DNA of 60,000 bases from Acanthaster planci (lineage: Eukaryota > Echinodermata > Asteroidea > Valvatida > Acanthasteridae), in contig NW_019091617.1 in the NCBI RefSeq assembly GCF_001949145.1, forward strand, positions 156,972-216,971, written 5' to 3'. The position numbers and the translations under genes were made by a program. The notes under the pieces are model-generated. The model was not told the origin of the DNA and made no database searches. It saw nothing but the letters and a program-made list of their open reading frames with translations. This document shows, in pieces, positions 1-13,500 of this stretch; the stretch's first letter is position 1, and each line of letters opens with the position of its first letter.

Positions 1-248
1 CTACCAGGTCAGTTCCCGGCACCGATGAACCTGTACGACTGTTTTATGGCTGCCAAAACATCCCTCAGGTTTATTATGCTCCTGTGGAAGAACAGTATTG
101 TAGCGCAGGCGGGTCCGGCCGGTGGGGGCGCCAGTTCGGACCCGCATGGAGTTGGCTGGCTGCCCCCGCTGGTATGCAAACGGTCTGCGGTTTTCCCGCC
201 TCGCGCCTGCGCAGTCCCTGCCGAGGGGCGCCATGTTTAGAGCTTGTC
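1..248. other. CpG-rich edge segment: truncated gene end or promoter
   Basis: This is the most GC- and CpG-rich stretch in the left part of the window. One plus frame is open from the edge to a TGA near 246-248, and an AATAAA lies near 280, so it could be the 3' end of a gene entering from the left. The minus strand is also open, but GC-rich DNA often leaves frames open by chance. I recognise no protein family in any frame. The alternative reading is a promoter island, described in the next entry. The two readings cannot be separated without the sequence to the left. Confidence 0.25.
190..240 (-). promoter_or_regulatory. Cluster of housekeeping-type promoter motifs
   Basis: Within 50 bases there is an E2F-like TTTCCCGC (192-199), an NRF-1-like GCGCCTGCGCA (203-213) and a YY1-like core that reads ATGGCG on the minus strand (229-234). 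In animals these three motifs commonly co-occur in CpG-island promoters, and the YY1-like core near a start site often marks minus-strand initiation here. Presence of the motifs is seen; promoter function is inferred. A gene to the left, outside the window, would be the target. Confidence 0.3.
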
Positions 249-289
249 TGAAAAACACATTGTTGTGGACGCTACAGCAATAAAACAGA

Positions 290-3200
290 GATTTCGTGAC
301 CAGAACAGCGAGTTTTGGCTATGTGTGAATCTATACTAGCGTCGAACCCTGATCCGTAGGACACGCTACAGTATACTCACCCAAATAGCCGTGACCAATC
401 AGCACATGTCTGTAAATAATGAGATCCAGTTTCTGATAGCAATGCATATGTGCCCCTAGCGGATACTGATCTTTCAACAGTCCGTACTCTGCAGTGGTTG
501 GTAGTAGCATAGAGCTACAAACCTATGGTAGTAGGTTAATGGGACTTGGCAGTCTTGAAGCACACTGGTAGCTTGAGGATTACAAGAAATTTCACCTTAA
601 CCACGGAGGAAGTGTGTCCATCCTCCACGGCTTAACCCAACGAAAATTAAAAAGTTATTCTAAAATTACGAAAATGTGGTAGTTTGAAACTACCGGGGCG
701 CTTCCCTAAAGGACGTTTGTTTCAGTCTTGCTAACAGTGTGGTACCACATAATGTCTGTCTGTAAATCTACCAAATATCGAATCATGCTGGTTTGTGCTA
801 TCGCAAGCTCATTACAAAACATGACCTTGTGCGTTTGTAACTCATAAGTAAACATGTAGCTGCTTGAAATCTGACAGGTAATCATCATGTTATTAAACGT
901 TGCTTTTCAGAGCCTTGGCAACCAGAACCTGTCAAGGATTGCTTTGTGGTCTCCAAGGGTAGCATCCGTCAAATTGAGCGCGGCAAAGGCGAAGCAAGAA
1001 AGAAACGCCAACCCACAAAAATATGGAGGTACTAGTGGTGCTAATTATTGGTATTGTCGTAGACAGATTGTCTGCACTCGGGCATAACTTGTTTAAAAGA
1101 TAGATTCGAGCTTAAAAATCTACCTAAGCCAGGGTGTTAAAGTTGATTTAGAAGTTTAGGCCTACTCAACAAAACAGGATAAGAGGAGGGGATCAACTTG
1201 TTGGGTGTGCATAAACATGTCCTTGCAGACTTACGTAGGCTAGACCTACTGTCTGTTTTCCACCTTTTATACCACCTTTTTATTTCAGAAATTTGTTCTG
1301 ATAATTTGTGGAATGTTTTCATGATTTGTAGCAAATTGTTGGCACCAGATTGGACGCACTAACCCAAACACAAAAATTCCTAAGGTAGACTTCGAACACG
1401 TCTAATTCGTCAATGGTAGAATAAAACTGAAATTACGACTTATTGATCAGTCAATTTAAATGAAGACTGAAGTTCTAAACTTGCAGAAAATGAAAGAAGT
1501 TTTGTCTGTGCACTAGACAATTGTTGCTATGATGAAACCGGTCAAATCACTTATGCCTAACTTTTATGTCGTTTTGGAGACTTTTTATCACCAGTGATGA
1601 TGAAAGATGTCTCAGTATAAATAAACTTGCCCAGAAATATTATGCATCCCCTCTTTTTAATGAATTCTCGTTTCTGACCGAATTCCAGTAGCCTGAGTGG
1701 ATACCATGATTTCTACAAATAGTCTCTATTTCAAACTGGGCATTGAGTTAATAAACTAACAATAACATAAAAAATATTATATTATAATAGTAACAGAAAC
1801 AATGTTAATTTCTATGTTAATAATCTTGCAGTAGCTAAATAAGTCATAAAATTTGTGTATAGTCGGCAATACTGGTTATTTGTTTAAAGCCATTAACGTT
1901 TCCATAACAACAAAAATGGCTTCATGCAAACATGAAATAAATAAGCGTAGCACAATTAACAGTTTCCTTTTTACTCAACGGAGCAGCAGTTTCTGCTCGT
2001 TGGGTGTAAATTTTTCAGTGCCTGCACCGCAATATAATTCTACCAATACAACATGATACTACATGCTGACATTACATTTATTTTCTCGGTAATTGAAGCA
2101 ATCATTCAATACCCATTCGTGACAGGCAACTATAGGCAAAGCAAAAGTGAGTGATCTGTCCTTGGACAAGCATTGTTGATATCATTTGAGAGTTAAATCT
2201 CCTGCCTTACGGAAGACCTCGTATCTATTAGAAATGGACAACACGCTTTCTATAATATAGACATATGGTACCGGCTGTCTGTGTGAATATGCAGCTAAGT
2301 GGACGCAGTTTCGTATACGATTCCTCTGTTTGCTGCTTGTCATGTGTGAATTAAAAAAAATTCTTTTAAAGAAAAGAAAAAAAAGACAAGAAGAAGAAGA
2401 AAACCCCCCGGCAAAATAGGAGCTATTAAACAACTAGATTCCCTGTTTCTAAGATGACACTTTAATCATTGTTGCCTTTGCCAAATTACAACATTTAAAA
2501 AAACATTTATTCAGTTCCCAAAGCAGAAGACTCGTCATACTATTGAAGTTTATAAATTATTAAATAGTCATACCTGATTCGTGGGCAAGCTTAAACTAAT
2601 TTTTTATGTCTGTGATATCTGGCATTACTTTTCATTTAGGAAATCATAACTCTTTACCACTCCTGAACTACCAACAGTGCGTGACTGTGACATGTAAACT
2701 GTAACTGAGTAAAGTAAAAAGCTCACCTGAATTTGCTGTGTTCCTCAAAGGATCGATCAATAGCTAATTCCACGTATTAACGACCCTTCACTTACCAAAC
2801 AAGATATGGGATGGAGGGTTCCCCCCTTACATGTCCAACCCCTTTACACACGTAGGAGTATTGTTACCAAACACATCCCCCAAGGTGCCTGTAAAAAATT
2901 CCTGACATTCCAAGCAATTAATGACCAAAACAATGTTGGGCGAGCTCTTCATCCCATATATTGTTTCATACACGTAATGTATTGTCGTTTACAGGCCTCC
3001 TCTTATTCCTGCACATTTATTTTCACTAAATGCACTTGTTAGAAAGAGAATAGCTAATGTCGGGAAGGTTGCCTTCTTATGGTTGATGGGTTGAAAACTC
3101 AGTTGAGCTGGCTCGATGCTGTAATGTTGTTTCAGCAAAGACCACATAATACTTAAGAATTCCTACATGACAATTGTGCCACTGAAATGATTATTTTTTA

Positions 3201-3489
3201 ACTCTCAAATTGTTGAAATTTGTTTCGATCTTCTACATGCATCACTATTGTATCATGAATTAATATCTTTAACTTGTCATATGTGAGCAAGAACACTAAA
3301 TTTGCAATAGTCGCCATTAACGTTAGAGCTACGTTTTTTGCGCGATATTTCTCTTTCAGTCCAGGCAGTTTTTAAGTTTTATAAATACACTCTTTAATAT
3401 TTGGCAAAAGCCATTCGGAGGTAATTTCTGAAGCCGTAAATGAACTACAAATAATTACAAATTAAAAAGTCTTTGCATTTTATTTCTCA
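290..3489. other. Intergenic, no supported gene
   Basis: Both strands were read. Only short AT-rich frames of 60-83 codons occur, without splice-flanked homology, motifs or codon structure. There are A- and T-rich runs (for example 2350-2400) but no tRNA-like boxes and no recognised repeat boundary. Confidence 0.5.
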
Positions 3490-3850
3490 CTTTGGCAGCG
3501 CACCATCAGGGTCAAATTTCATGTTCTATTACTCACTACTGACGCGTTTATTACTACAGTACCGTTTGGGAGTGTATTTAGGACATGAATGAATAAGAAT
3601 AAAATCGCCCAGGTGAATTAGTATTTCTCGTGGGCGATCTTTAATCCGCCTGGGCTAAATAACTAATCAGCCAGGGCAAGGTACTAATCCAACCGGGCGA
3701 AATATGTCAGGACGAAATACTATTCCACCCGGGCGATTTTTTTTTATTCATTCATGTCCTAAATACACTTCCAAACGGTACTGTAGTGATAAATGCGTTA
3801 GTATTAAGTAATAAAGCATGAAACGTGAACCTAAATGTAGGCTGCCACAA
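3490..3850. mobile_element. Foldback/MITE-like inverted repeat element
   Basis: The left arm (about 3490-3610) and right arm (about 3731-3850) are reverse complements with scattered mismatches. For example TACAGTACCGTTTGG on the left is mirrored by CCAAACGGTACTGTA on the right, and both inner ends carry a Cs-and-Gs box (ATCGCCC / GGGCGAT). Between the arms is about 120 bases made of degenerate units of about 20-22 bases, each containing a G/C box like CCGGGCGA followed by an ACTAATC-like stretch. There is no coding capacity. It is probably a non-autonomous DNA element; no target-site duplication was confirmed. Confidence 0.6.
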
Positions 3851-4493
3851 TCGTATCCGCCTAGGTGAATAGCAGGCCATTTTCTCCAGTTTTGTCCTAT
3901 GTAAGACTCCGTAGTACTGCAGACTTTTTTTCTGCTTCTCATGGAGGATACGGAGACAAAATGGCGAAGCTAAATCTGTCTCTCTCACTCACACTTATCG
4001 CTGTTCCTTTACTTTGGGCATGAGCTCTTGGAGCACTGATTTAGCTCATGATTTTTTTAAACAGCCCTTGGGGCAACTCTTAAAGCTCGCATCGCGCATT
4101 GTGATAAAATGGACTACGTACAGCAATGCAGATGTAAAGTTCAGCTGACTCTGAAATCCAGACTTATTTGTGTTTCTGCGCATGCCTGTCGGACAACACC
4201 AATTCTTCTGCACCAAACTTCTTTGGAAACCTGCCAAGTGTTTCAAACCTTTTGGTAATTTGTCAGTAATGAAAACCATCCACGTGACGGGCTTTGAGCC
4301 GATAGAAACGGGTAATTGCCTATTACGTTCTGCTGCTGATTGTAGCCCTGAAAAGCAACATAACGGTGAGTCATTTTACAAGAACAGTATATGTGCGTGA
4401 GAGTTTGCCGTTGCTGTTCCATACTGGTACCGTGGATTGGCAGCTCGGAGGCCAAGCTGGTCTAAGGAGAAGACTGTCGCTTGGTGTTTCACC

Positions 4494-4569
4494 ATGTATC
4501 TTGTGTTAGCGTTTCTCATTTCTGTGACATGGATAGCGTGGATGCTTCAACTCTACGGCGCTCGCGAAA
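4494..4569 (+). CDS. aGPCR-1 exon 1: signal peptide
   Basis: The ATG opens a hydrophobic leader (MYLVLAFLISVTWIAW...) of about 22 residues ending in phase 1 at a consensus GTAAGT donor. The LamG exon at 12371 begins with the two bases needed to complete the codon, and the first exon of aGPCR-2 has the same phase. The long intron leaves room for an unseen exon, so joining straight to 12371 is inference. Confidence 0.6.
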
Positions 4570-7500
4570 GTAAGTCGTTGAATATGTAAAAACAATGTTA
4601 CTTTTCATAAAAACGAATTTACATAAAATTGTACATGGGTTAATGTCATTATTATTTCATTGTTGTTCATGCTTGTATTGTTACTAAAGAAAACGAGTTC
4701 ATCAGTGCAATGACAGCTTAATTGCCAAACGCAACACATACACATATACTCCTACAAAAATCGATCGTGGCTGTCGGAGTCATCTTGGAACATGTTAACC
4801 TTTTCCACTTACTAAAACATTTGACAAGCAACGAACATTGCATCGTCAAAAAGTCACTGTATGATAGCTGTGCAAAAGGATTCAGTTATTAATATTAATA
4901 AAAACGAATTGGATTTGTTTGAACAAATTTGGCTGACCTACAAATTGAACAAATTTGGGTCCCAAATCAAGAAGGTCTCAAATTTTCAATAATTTGTGAT
5001 ACAATGTTTGACTTCGCAACGGAAAGGCGGTTTCAACATTCATTGGGGACGCTGTCAATTCCTAGAAAACAAGAATAATATCAGAGAGGCTACTTGGGCT
5101 CGCTGCTGGATACCATGAACGTTAAAAATATAACACTATTTTTCATAAAATAAAGAAACTGTCCTGCACCAAAGGCATAAAAAAATTAACGCAACATTTA
5201 GTACACTCAAATAAGCACTTCCATTATCGTGTCCATGATATTTTAATGGTTCTTACGGTAAACATGACTGAACCCTCATGAATTATCCATGATGCATTAA
5301 GGAAGTTTTTTTTTTCAACCGAGCTCATTCTGTTTTGAATGTAGCTGCGTTGTAAAGAGGGTACAGCTCTTAAGAACTACTAAAATGGGAAATTCGGGTA
5401 TGTAAAGATTGTCACAATTTGTCATCAATGGACGATCGTTTCAACCCCAGAATACCCATTTTGCCCCTCCCAACTCACTACCAACATACGTCAACTAGTA
5501 AAATTACTTTCTATTTTTATTAAGTGCAATTATTTCAATAATGGCTTTCCTCGCCACTGAAAAACATGATGCATTGTAAGCAAGCTGGCATTAAAGTTAA
5601 GCTAACTTACAATGCATCATGGATAATTTATTGATGGCTCAGTCATGTTAACTTAAGATCTATTAAAGCATCATGGACACAATGATGGAAGTGGTCACTT
5701 CAGCACACTAAATGTTGCATTTTTTATACCTTTTCTCAAAAAACGTTACGTTTTTCCTCCTCATTGAATTTACCAGCGAGCGCAAGCGGCCTCTCTGACA
5801 TCGTTATGGCTTCCCAGAAATTGGCAATGTCACTAAACGATAAGCCGCCTTTACGAGCTAATTGCATTTTGTATGTAGTTGCTTTGTAAAAGGAATATAG
5901 CTGGAGAAAACTACTATTAATAAGGGAATACAAGAACCTTGTCAGAGAAGCAACTTGCGCTCGCTGCTGGATACAATGAAGAGAAAAAACATAAAACTTT
6001 TGAGAAAATAAAGAACCGGCCAGCACCAAACGTCATAAACAAATACACGCATAATTTTGTATGCACAAATAGCCACTTCCATTATCGTGTCCATGATCTT
6101 TTAATGGATCTTACGGTTAACATGCGTGAGCCTTCATGAATTATCCATGATGCATTGTAAGCAGCCATTAAAATTAAGCAGGGTTTTTCTTCAACCGAGC
6201 TCATTGCATTTTGAGTGTAAATGCGCTGTAAAGGGAGTATAGCTCTTTAGAACTCCTAGTACTAAGGCAATTCAAAAATTCCACAGGTTGACAATACAGA
6301 GGTTTTTCATTTTTGTTTTTATTTACTAGCAAAAGGAAACACTGTAGGAATAAAACTTAACAGCTTATGATGTCAGACAGGGATTTGTGCACTTTATATA
6401 TATCGGGTAAAAGTAATTGGTATAGGATGATGATAATTGGTATAGCATGACGATAAATGTTGGACAGCGCTTCCAAATTGATATTTCTGTTTTCGGGTTT
6501 TACAGCTTAGCTAAATGCTTGGTTGAAGTGACTTCAACGGTAGTGTTTTTGACTGGTTTGGGTCAGAAGAATTTGTGTTCAGCAAGCAAAAATTTTTGTC
6601 TATTTTATTAGTCGGCATATATTGATTATGTGAAATTTTCTCTCAGCTTGCAATGTACTCCTTTGTTGGCTTAATACAAGGTTATTGTTGGATAAGATGC
6701 CAAGTTAAAGACCCAATAGTTTTAAGTTAAGAACCCTTGTGTGTCGCAATGGCAGGTAACGTTAATGTGTTTATCCACATCACTTGCAGAAAAAAGCATT
6801 CTATTATTACGGAAAAAGGTTTTTCCATTTGATGAGTTCAAACTCACCCACCCAGGGCTTGTAATGATGTTTTCAGTTGGTTTGTTGACCATCATTGAGT
6901 GATGAACTGGTGAAATATTCATAACTTAGGGAAACAATTTTGCTGTATCGCTTATTTTGTACATAGACTTCACACCAAAAAAATAAAAACCCAACGTTGC
7001 GTAAAATCTTACCCTTTGTGGTGATAAAAAGGGAAGGTGGTCGTTTGCGGGTAAAACGCTATGCAACACGGTTGCGTCATGTATTACTCAATATCTGAGC
7101 ACAGATCTATTAAACACAAGTAGTCAGCACACACAGAGACGAAAAGCCTCAGTGATGGCCACTACCAGCACTGCACGTGCTGCAAGGACAAAACAAATTC
7201 CACGCCACTTATGGGCTACAAGGAATGCTCGGAGTTGCATTTGCAAAGGAGCGTGGGTACTGCGCATGCGTGTCTGTAACAGTTTCCGCATGTTGCCCTG
7301 CCGCCTTCAGACGAAAACCATTGTCATCGAGGACTTAAATTTCGATAATTTAAGTGATTGTTCGGATATTTCAATGACAATGGACGTCTGGTTACGTCTT
7401 TACACCCCAAAACGTCTCTCGTAACAATAAACAGAATTACTAACTGGTAAAAATTCTCCAAAGAATACGCACAAAAAACTGACAGAATTTAGCTGGTCCA

Positions 7501-10500
7501 GAGGGAAATATAAAACACACAAAAATATGGGAGGATTCGTCGTCCTTTCTGTCATCGTCCATAAATGTCACGGCATGAAAGCTCACCACGTTGTCAAATG
7601 CATCCCTGCGGCATGTTTCCACCTTCTTTCAACTGTATAGGAACCACTAGGGTTGCGACTTATGATATAAATATCGCAGTTCATATTTAGGGTATTTGTT
7701 TTCTTCCGCCTGAAATGCAAAATGTCATAACTTTGCTTCTCCGCTCAGTGACCAGGAAGGCCTGCCCATTTTTTTGGAAGTTCCCCCTATAAGAAGTAAA
7801 AACGGCTGGCTTCTTGTCTAGAAACTATTCCAGATTGATTCCCTCCTGGGAAAAAAATGGAATAGCAAATACCCAAGCTATTATTCTCTTGAGATTGATT
7901 GTTAGTATTATGCAATTTCCCATGGTAGGAGGGGCAAAAAGCGTGCATATGGAGAATTCGTTTTTCATCTAAATTCAACTGCAATTTTTAACCATGTTGT
8001 AACAATATTTTGTGTAAATAAACGACAACATTCTCACATATTTCTTATAGATTTGTTTGTGAGTGAATGCAACCATTTAAGTCACTGTCAAAACTATGCT
8101 TGAATCACCATTGGTTGCACAGGCAATCTCAAAAGGAATTTTGTCACCAAAATTTGTGTGACAGAAACTGGTCACGGTACAAAATTGATATCCTTTTTTT
8201 CAATGAAGACAGTAAATCACCAAAGGAGATTACAAAGAAATTGCTCAGTGCTCAGAATATTATTTCTTCCTAGAGGAGAGTTCGGCGCAACTTAAACAAC
8301 GCAACAAAAACGAATACATATGATCTTCTCGTTCTACTGCTAAAATGAAAGTCAGGCATAGTGGATCGATTGAACAAGTATGTGAAACAATCAAGGGTCA
8401 AAGTCAAAAATACCTCTGCGCAATCGTGACCAAAAAGCACACACATATATACTTACACAGGTGCCAGTTTTGTAACTTGTGACCTTTAACCTTCATGCAT
8501 CACGTTTGACCATTTTATGCCCAACTCTGTGGGGCCTTAGCAAACGTGTAGTACTGAAAAAATAGCACCTAGGAGCGATTTTGACCGATACGCAAAAGCT
8601 TTGCGGAAGTGTTGACGAGCACACGGAAAGACGCATTTTAACAAAAGCACCCCCTCATCACACCCTAAAAAATACGAGTAATTTTTTGTTGGGTAAATTT
8701 GTTGGGTAAGGAAATTGTGTAATTTTTGCTCAAATTTGATTAAAACGAGAATTATCTTGTTACTTCCCGCTTGTGTCACAATGTGTACACAGTAAGAACA
8801 GTTAATAACTACCCAACAGTAGGTAACAACGTTTAAACTCACAGTTGATGGGTAGTTAATGCTCAGCATATGACCAGAGTGAACTCCGGGACGTACTCAA
8901 CTGAACACAAGAAGCGTAAAAACAGGGAAGAATTAAAAAATGACCAAGCTAGGTAGTAAGAAGACGCACGTGGAAAGTTCTTCACTTTCTATCATCTTGC
9001 ATTGCTTTTACACGCGCACACCAGCGCTACGGGTGACATGAACATGGATGGCGTTAGAAGTATTCTCGAGGACTGGGGGGTTAGGGGATTTGATTCCTAT
9101 ATTTGTTGGTAAGTTTAAAAATTGGACTTCTAAAAAAAATATATTTGAATCCTTTCTACAAATGTACAGATTTAATTACATGTAGCCTGGTTCAAAGTTG
9201 ACAAATTAACGAGTATGCGGCCACACAATTCCATGTGCGCTAAATATGCGCATCGGATTGCCACCATTAGGCCTACCACTACACTAGGCCTACCACAGTA
9301 CCATACTGCCCTGGAACAGTCGGTCATTCAAGTTGGAACAAATAATGGGGAAGGGGAACGGGCTTCAGGAATAATCCCAGGGTCATGGATGTCATAAACT
9401 GTTCATTTTGCAAAACCCAATTCGTTCTGTTTTGGGAGAGAATTCCATGTGATTGCTTTCTGGCGGCTGACAAATCATTATGGGAACAAATAAGTGAACT
9501 TTGTACATGGAAATCTTTCCGAACTTTTGAACTGTTGTGTCCGTCTGATCTTCCATCAGTGTCAAAACAGAGGCAGGGTGTCATACTATTGTTATATTTG
9601 CACTCAAATCATGTGCATTCTTACATTTATTATTTGTTTCTTATATTATATTTACGCAAACAAATTCAAAATGCAATTCACAAATCTGTTTTTATGCCCT
9701 TTGTGAAGAAATGCATGTAGGACTAGGCATGCATACTTATTGTTACACATAGGTTGTACAGTTGTAATTTTTGTTGGGGGATCTAAAATTACAGCCCTTT
9801 TCATATGAAGGACAGCTGAAGTTTCGATTGAATTATTCTGTTTCTTTTTCCCAATAGATAATGGTATTGATGGTGATGCCTTTGAGCTTATAGATAGAGA
9901 TGCCATCAAGTATCTGATTCCAAACCAACGTTTAAAGTTTTTGCAGCGTTTCAATCAACGTGTGGCAAGTGTGAGTGTTGGAGTCAGTTATCATTATGGT
10001 TTACTCATGTTTTAAGTGTCTGTAGGATGTGAACTCTTCTAAGTTACTGTGGAAGCACTTGAAAGTAAATGACATAACCACCAAAACTAAAACAAAAACA
10101 GTTTGTGGTCAGGCAAGGTGGACAAATGTGTATTATAGTGGCTAAAAACGTTTGGAGAGTGCTCATGGTGATCTTCATTTTGACTGCTGCATTCCGTAAT
10201 GAAAGTAGAGGAGAAATTGAACACTCAGTAGATGAGCCTGAACCATTCGATAGTGATGTTGAAACCAATGAGCCTGCAGAACCCCTGGTCCATCAAGCAA
10301 AGGAAGATTCATCAGAATTCATCAACCGTTTAAAGGAGTCATCATTACCATCTTCAACTGTCCACAGAATCATTACTGATACCAGGGAATTGCTGAGTAA
10401 ACTAGTGCAGCATGTCCTCTTAATTCTGTCCATGCTGAGGAGTTTGTAAAAAGTGACTCACCCTTCTTTATAATGTGCACAATTTGATTTCAGTGAAATT

Positions 10501-13500
10501 ATCATTTGAAACAACACATATTTTGCCAACTGTAATTTGTGTTCTATTGTTTGTTGTTTCAGGAAGGTGTCAGTATCACCAACTACATAGATACCATGGA
10601 CACCAGGAAGACATAACCATTCATCTTGGCCCTTGGGGGAAACACAGTTCAACCAGCACAGTGCTTTGTGATTTTGGAAAAGCAGCCCGTTGAGTGTGAG
10701 AGTCTCCTCAGTGCGGGGGATCTGTGCTACAAAACTCACCAGGTCCTAGACTTGAAATATACCACCCAGGCAAATGCCTCATGGCAGTTCATAGACAGTG
10801 TTGTGTTTGAAGTGCCTGTCTCTCATGAGGCAGGGGCAGTCAAAGCTTTTCGGGCATTTTATCATTTCTCCAAGCCTAAATTAAAAGCATGGCTATGGGA
10901 TCCCTCGTTAAAACCACCAGTCTTTATCTCATTAATAAACCTCGATTCAATTAGATGAAATTGATTGAAATCAGTTAGAAAAAAATAAAGTTTGGTTCTG
11001 CCTCAGGCTCACTTTAAAATCTGTTATGTACATCAGACCAGGCAAAAAGAAAATGGCCAGTCATTCAAAGTGACAAGATCATAATGTCTCTGCCACTTTT
11101 AATTCGTAATGAAGATCCAAAGCAAATTTGGAATTTGGTCAAAATCGTTCAAAATAATGGTAACATTATTGATTTGGAACTTCAAATGTTGTAATGGAAA
11201 TCCGAAGCATTATGGGGGAAAATGAAAAAAAAATGTTCAAAATGGTCGAAAGGAAGTGTTACCACAATTAATTTGTTGTGAAAACTCAATAACAGGTAAT
11301 AATGAAAAATTTGCTGGCGAAAATCTGAAGGGTACAGAAAATGTAGCCAAAACCGTTCATAACTAAGATACCTATCTTTTTATTGTTGGAAGGATCTTGC
11401 CACTCTTAAATGTTTTGAACTTTTGTGTTTTTTAATTTGTTTGTTCATAACGTAGTTCAAAATATGTTTTAGTTTTAGATTTTGCTTCATGCAATTTGAA
11501 GTTGAAAGGTAAACATTGCACTAAAACTATCTGTGTTAAGAATGCCGGAAAACCATTCTCTGTAAATTTGTAAAAATCGTTCAGTATTTTAAATTGAAGT
11601 AACTGTTTACTGATCTGATTGAAATGTTTGGCGTGTTTAAGAAAGATGGCTGCTGATGAAACTTCATATCTTTGAATGAATCAAATTTAGTTTCAAGACA
11701 GAAGCCCGTTTTTGGTATTTTGTGAGAAGTTATTGTTTTGACTGATATTGCCCAAATAAAACAGAAAAACAAAAATCTATGCAGCAATTTATTTATTTTT
11801 CAAAGTTGCACAATAATTGATTAAACTTTTTGACACATAAGTAATGAGTAATAAATACAACACAATTTCTGGGTAAAAAAGTTACTCAACACATGGGTAA
11901 AATCTGCATTGTGTAAAAATTGCCCAGTTATTGAGTAAAAAGGGAACATGGTTGTTTTGGAGTAAACGTTTTACCCAATAATGCCACGTAAAAAGCTTCA
12001 ACGCAGGCACTGTGCAACATTTAATCAGAAAAGGGCACTTTTTAAATATTTTCATGTTGTGCAATAATTTTGCACAAGCTGGCGACCATGTTCCCTTCTT
12101 ACTATTCAAAGTGTAGTAATCGTACTCAATGTTGAGCATTGATTTTTAGAGTGCAGTTGAAAAGAGCCATGTCAGTGGAGAGACACCACTTTCTTGGTAG
12201 CGTTTCGTACTACGGTCGTTTGTGAACCATGCAACTGAGTTCAGTTCCTACCAAACGACCCTGTGTTGATAAGGAAAAAATGCACTCTGGTATCTCCTCC
12301 TATGACAGTCACATTACAGTGTTAATCCACGAATCCAATCTTTCACTTTGTTTTGGTTAATGTATCACAGCTCCACCTATGGTGTACCAGTGGTCTCTTG
12401 GAGATAATGGAACGGTGGAAATCAGAGGAGGAAATAGCTGCTCCACTGCCACATTCAATGGTGGAATGTTGTTTCCATCCATATGGGGAAGCTATGACGT
12501 TTGGAATATGGTACCAGCTCCAGATGTTGTGGAAGATTCCTGTGCACTTCAAATAGGCCATTGCATCAGTGACCCTGTCTATTCTTACATTGATATCGGT
12601 GATTTTAGCGACACCTGCGTGTCAGATCCAAGCAGCTGCACGTCAGATGGTGTTACGTGGTCAGTCTGGCTAAAATTGTGTGACAAGCGAAAAAAGCGTC
12701 AGAGGGGAATCACTATTATTCATTCTGGACATGAGGAATATGAATACAGTTTTATTCTGTGGTACATATACGATGACCATATAGTATGCTCTGTTCGAGA
12801 TAACAACACAGAGTTATCGGTGAGCGTTAACGTGACCGCCATCGTTCCCATATCGACTTGGTTCCAAGTGGCGTGTACGTTCAATTTCTCGAAGCTCATC
12901 GTTGAAGCCGTTGCAGTTTATGTCAACGGCTTACGAGTTCCATCTCTACCAGTGGACCATAACACCTTGAATAAATTTTCTAAGTATAGATACCAGACTG
13001 GCAGAAATCATTTACTAATTGCGCCTCAGTATTACTATATCAAGGACATATCGTTGTCCATAAGTAACCTTATTTTGGCAGATGGAATTCTGGGACAAGA
13101 TGACATTCAAAACCTGTTCTCGTGTGGATCCATAGGTGAGTCTAAATACACACATGGGGAGAGTTTGATGTTGCATGTAGAGCTCAGGGTAGATAACGGG
13201 CTTGGAATTTTAACAATCAAATGCCAAATCGTAGGACGAGTTTCAAGCTTCTTACAAATGTATATCAAGGATTGATTTAAATTATTATCCAAAATAGCAC
13301 CACAGAATAAAATGTAAATTCAGAAACATGAGGTAATGCTAAATGGTCCTCTTGCCTCCCTGTCTGAAGATTGGAGTCTCCGACTTCGCAGTTTGGTGAG
13401 TGTCCCTACCACAAATAACGCACAGAGTATCCATCTGAACTGCACAGCCAGTGCAATCACTGGTCCTGCCATAGCCTGGCGCGTCTACCAACCAAAGTGT

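Noticed and set aside
13336-13369. Upstream part of the Ig-domain frame of aGPCR-1
   Set aside because: Acceptors at 13323 or 13332 are out of phase with exon 2. The acceptor at 13369, behind a pyrimidine tract, is in phase.
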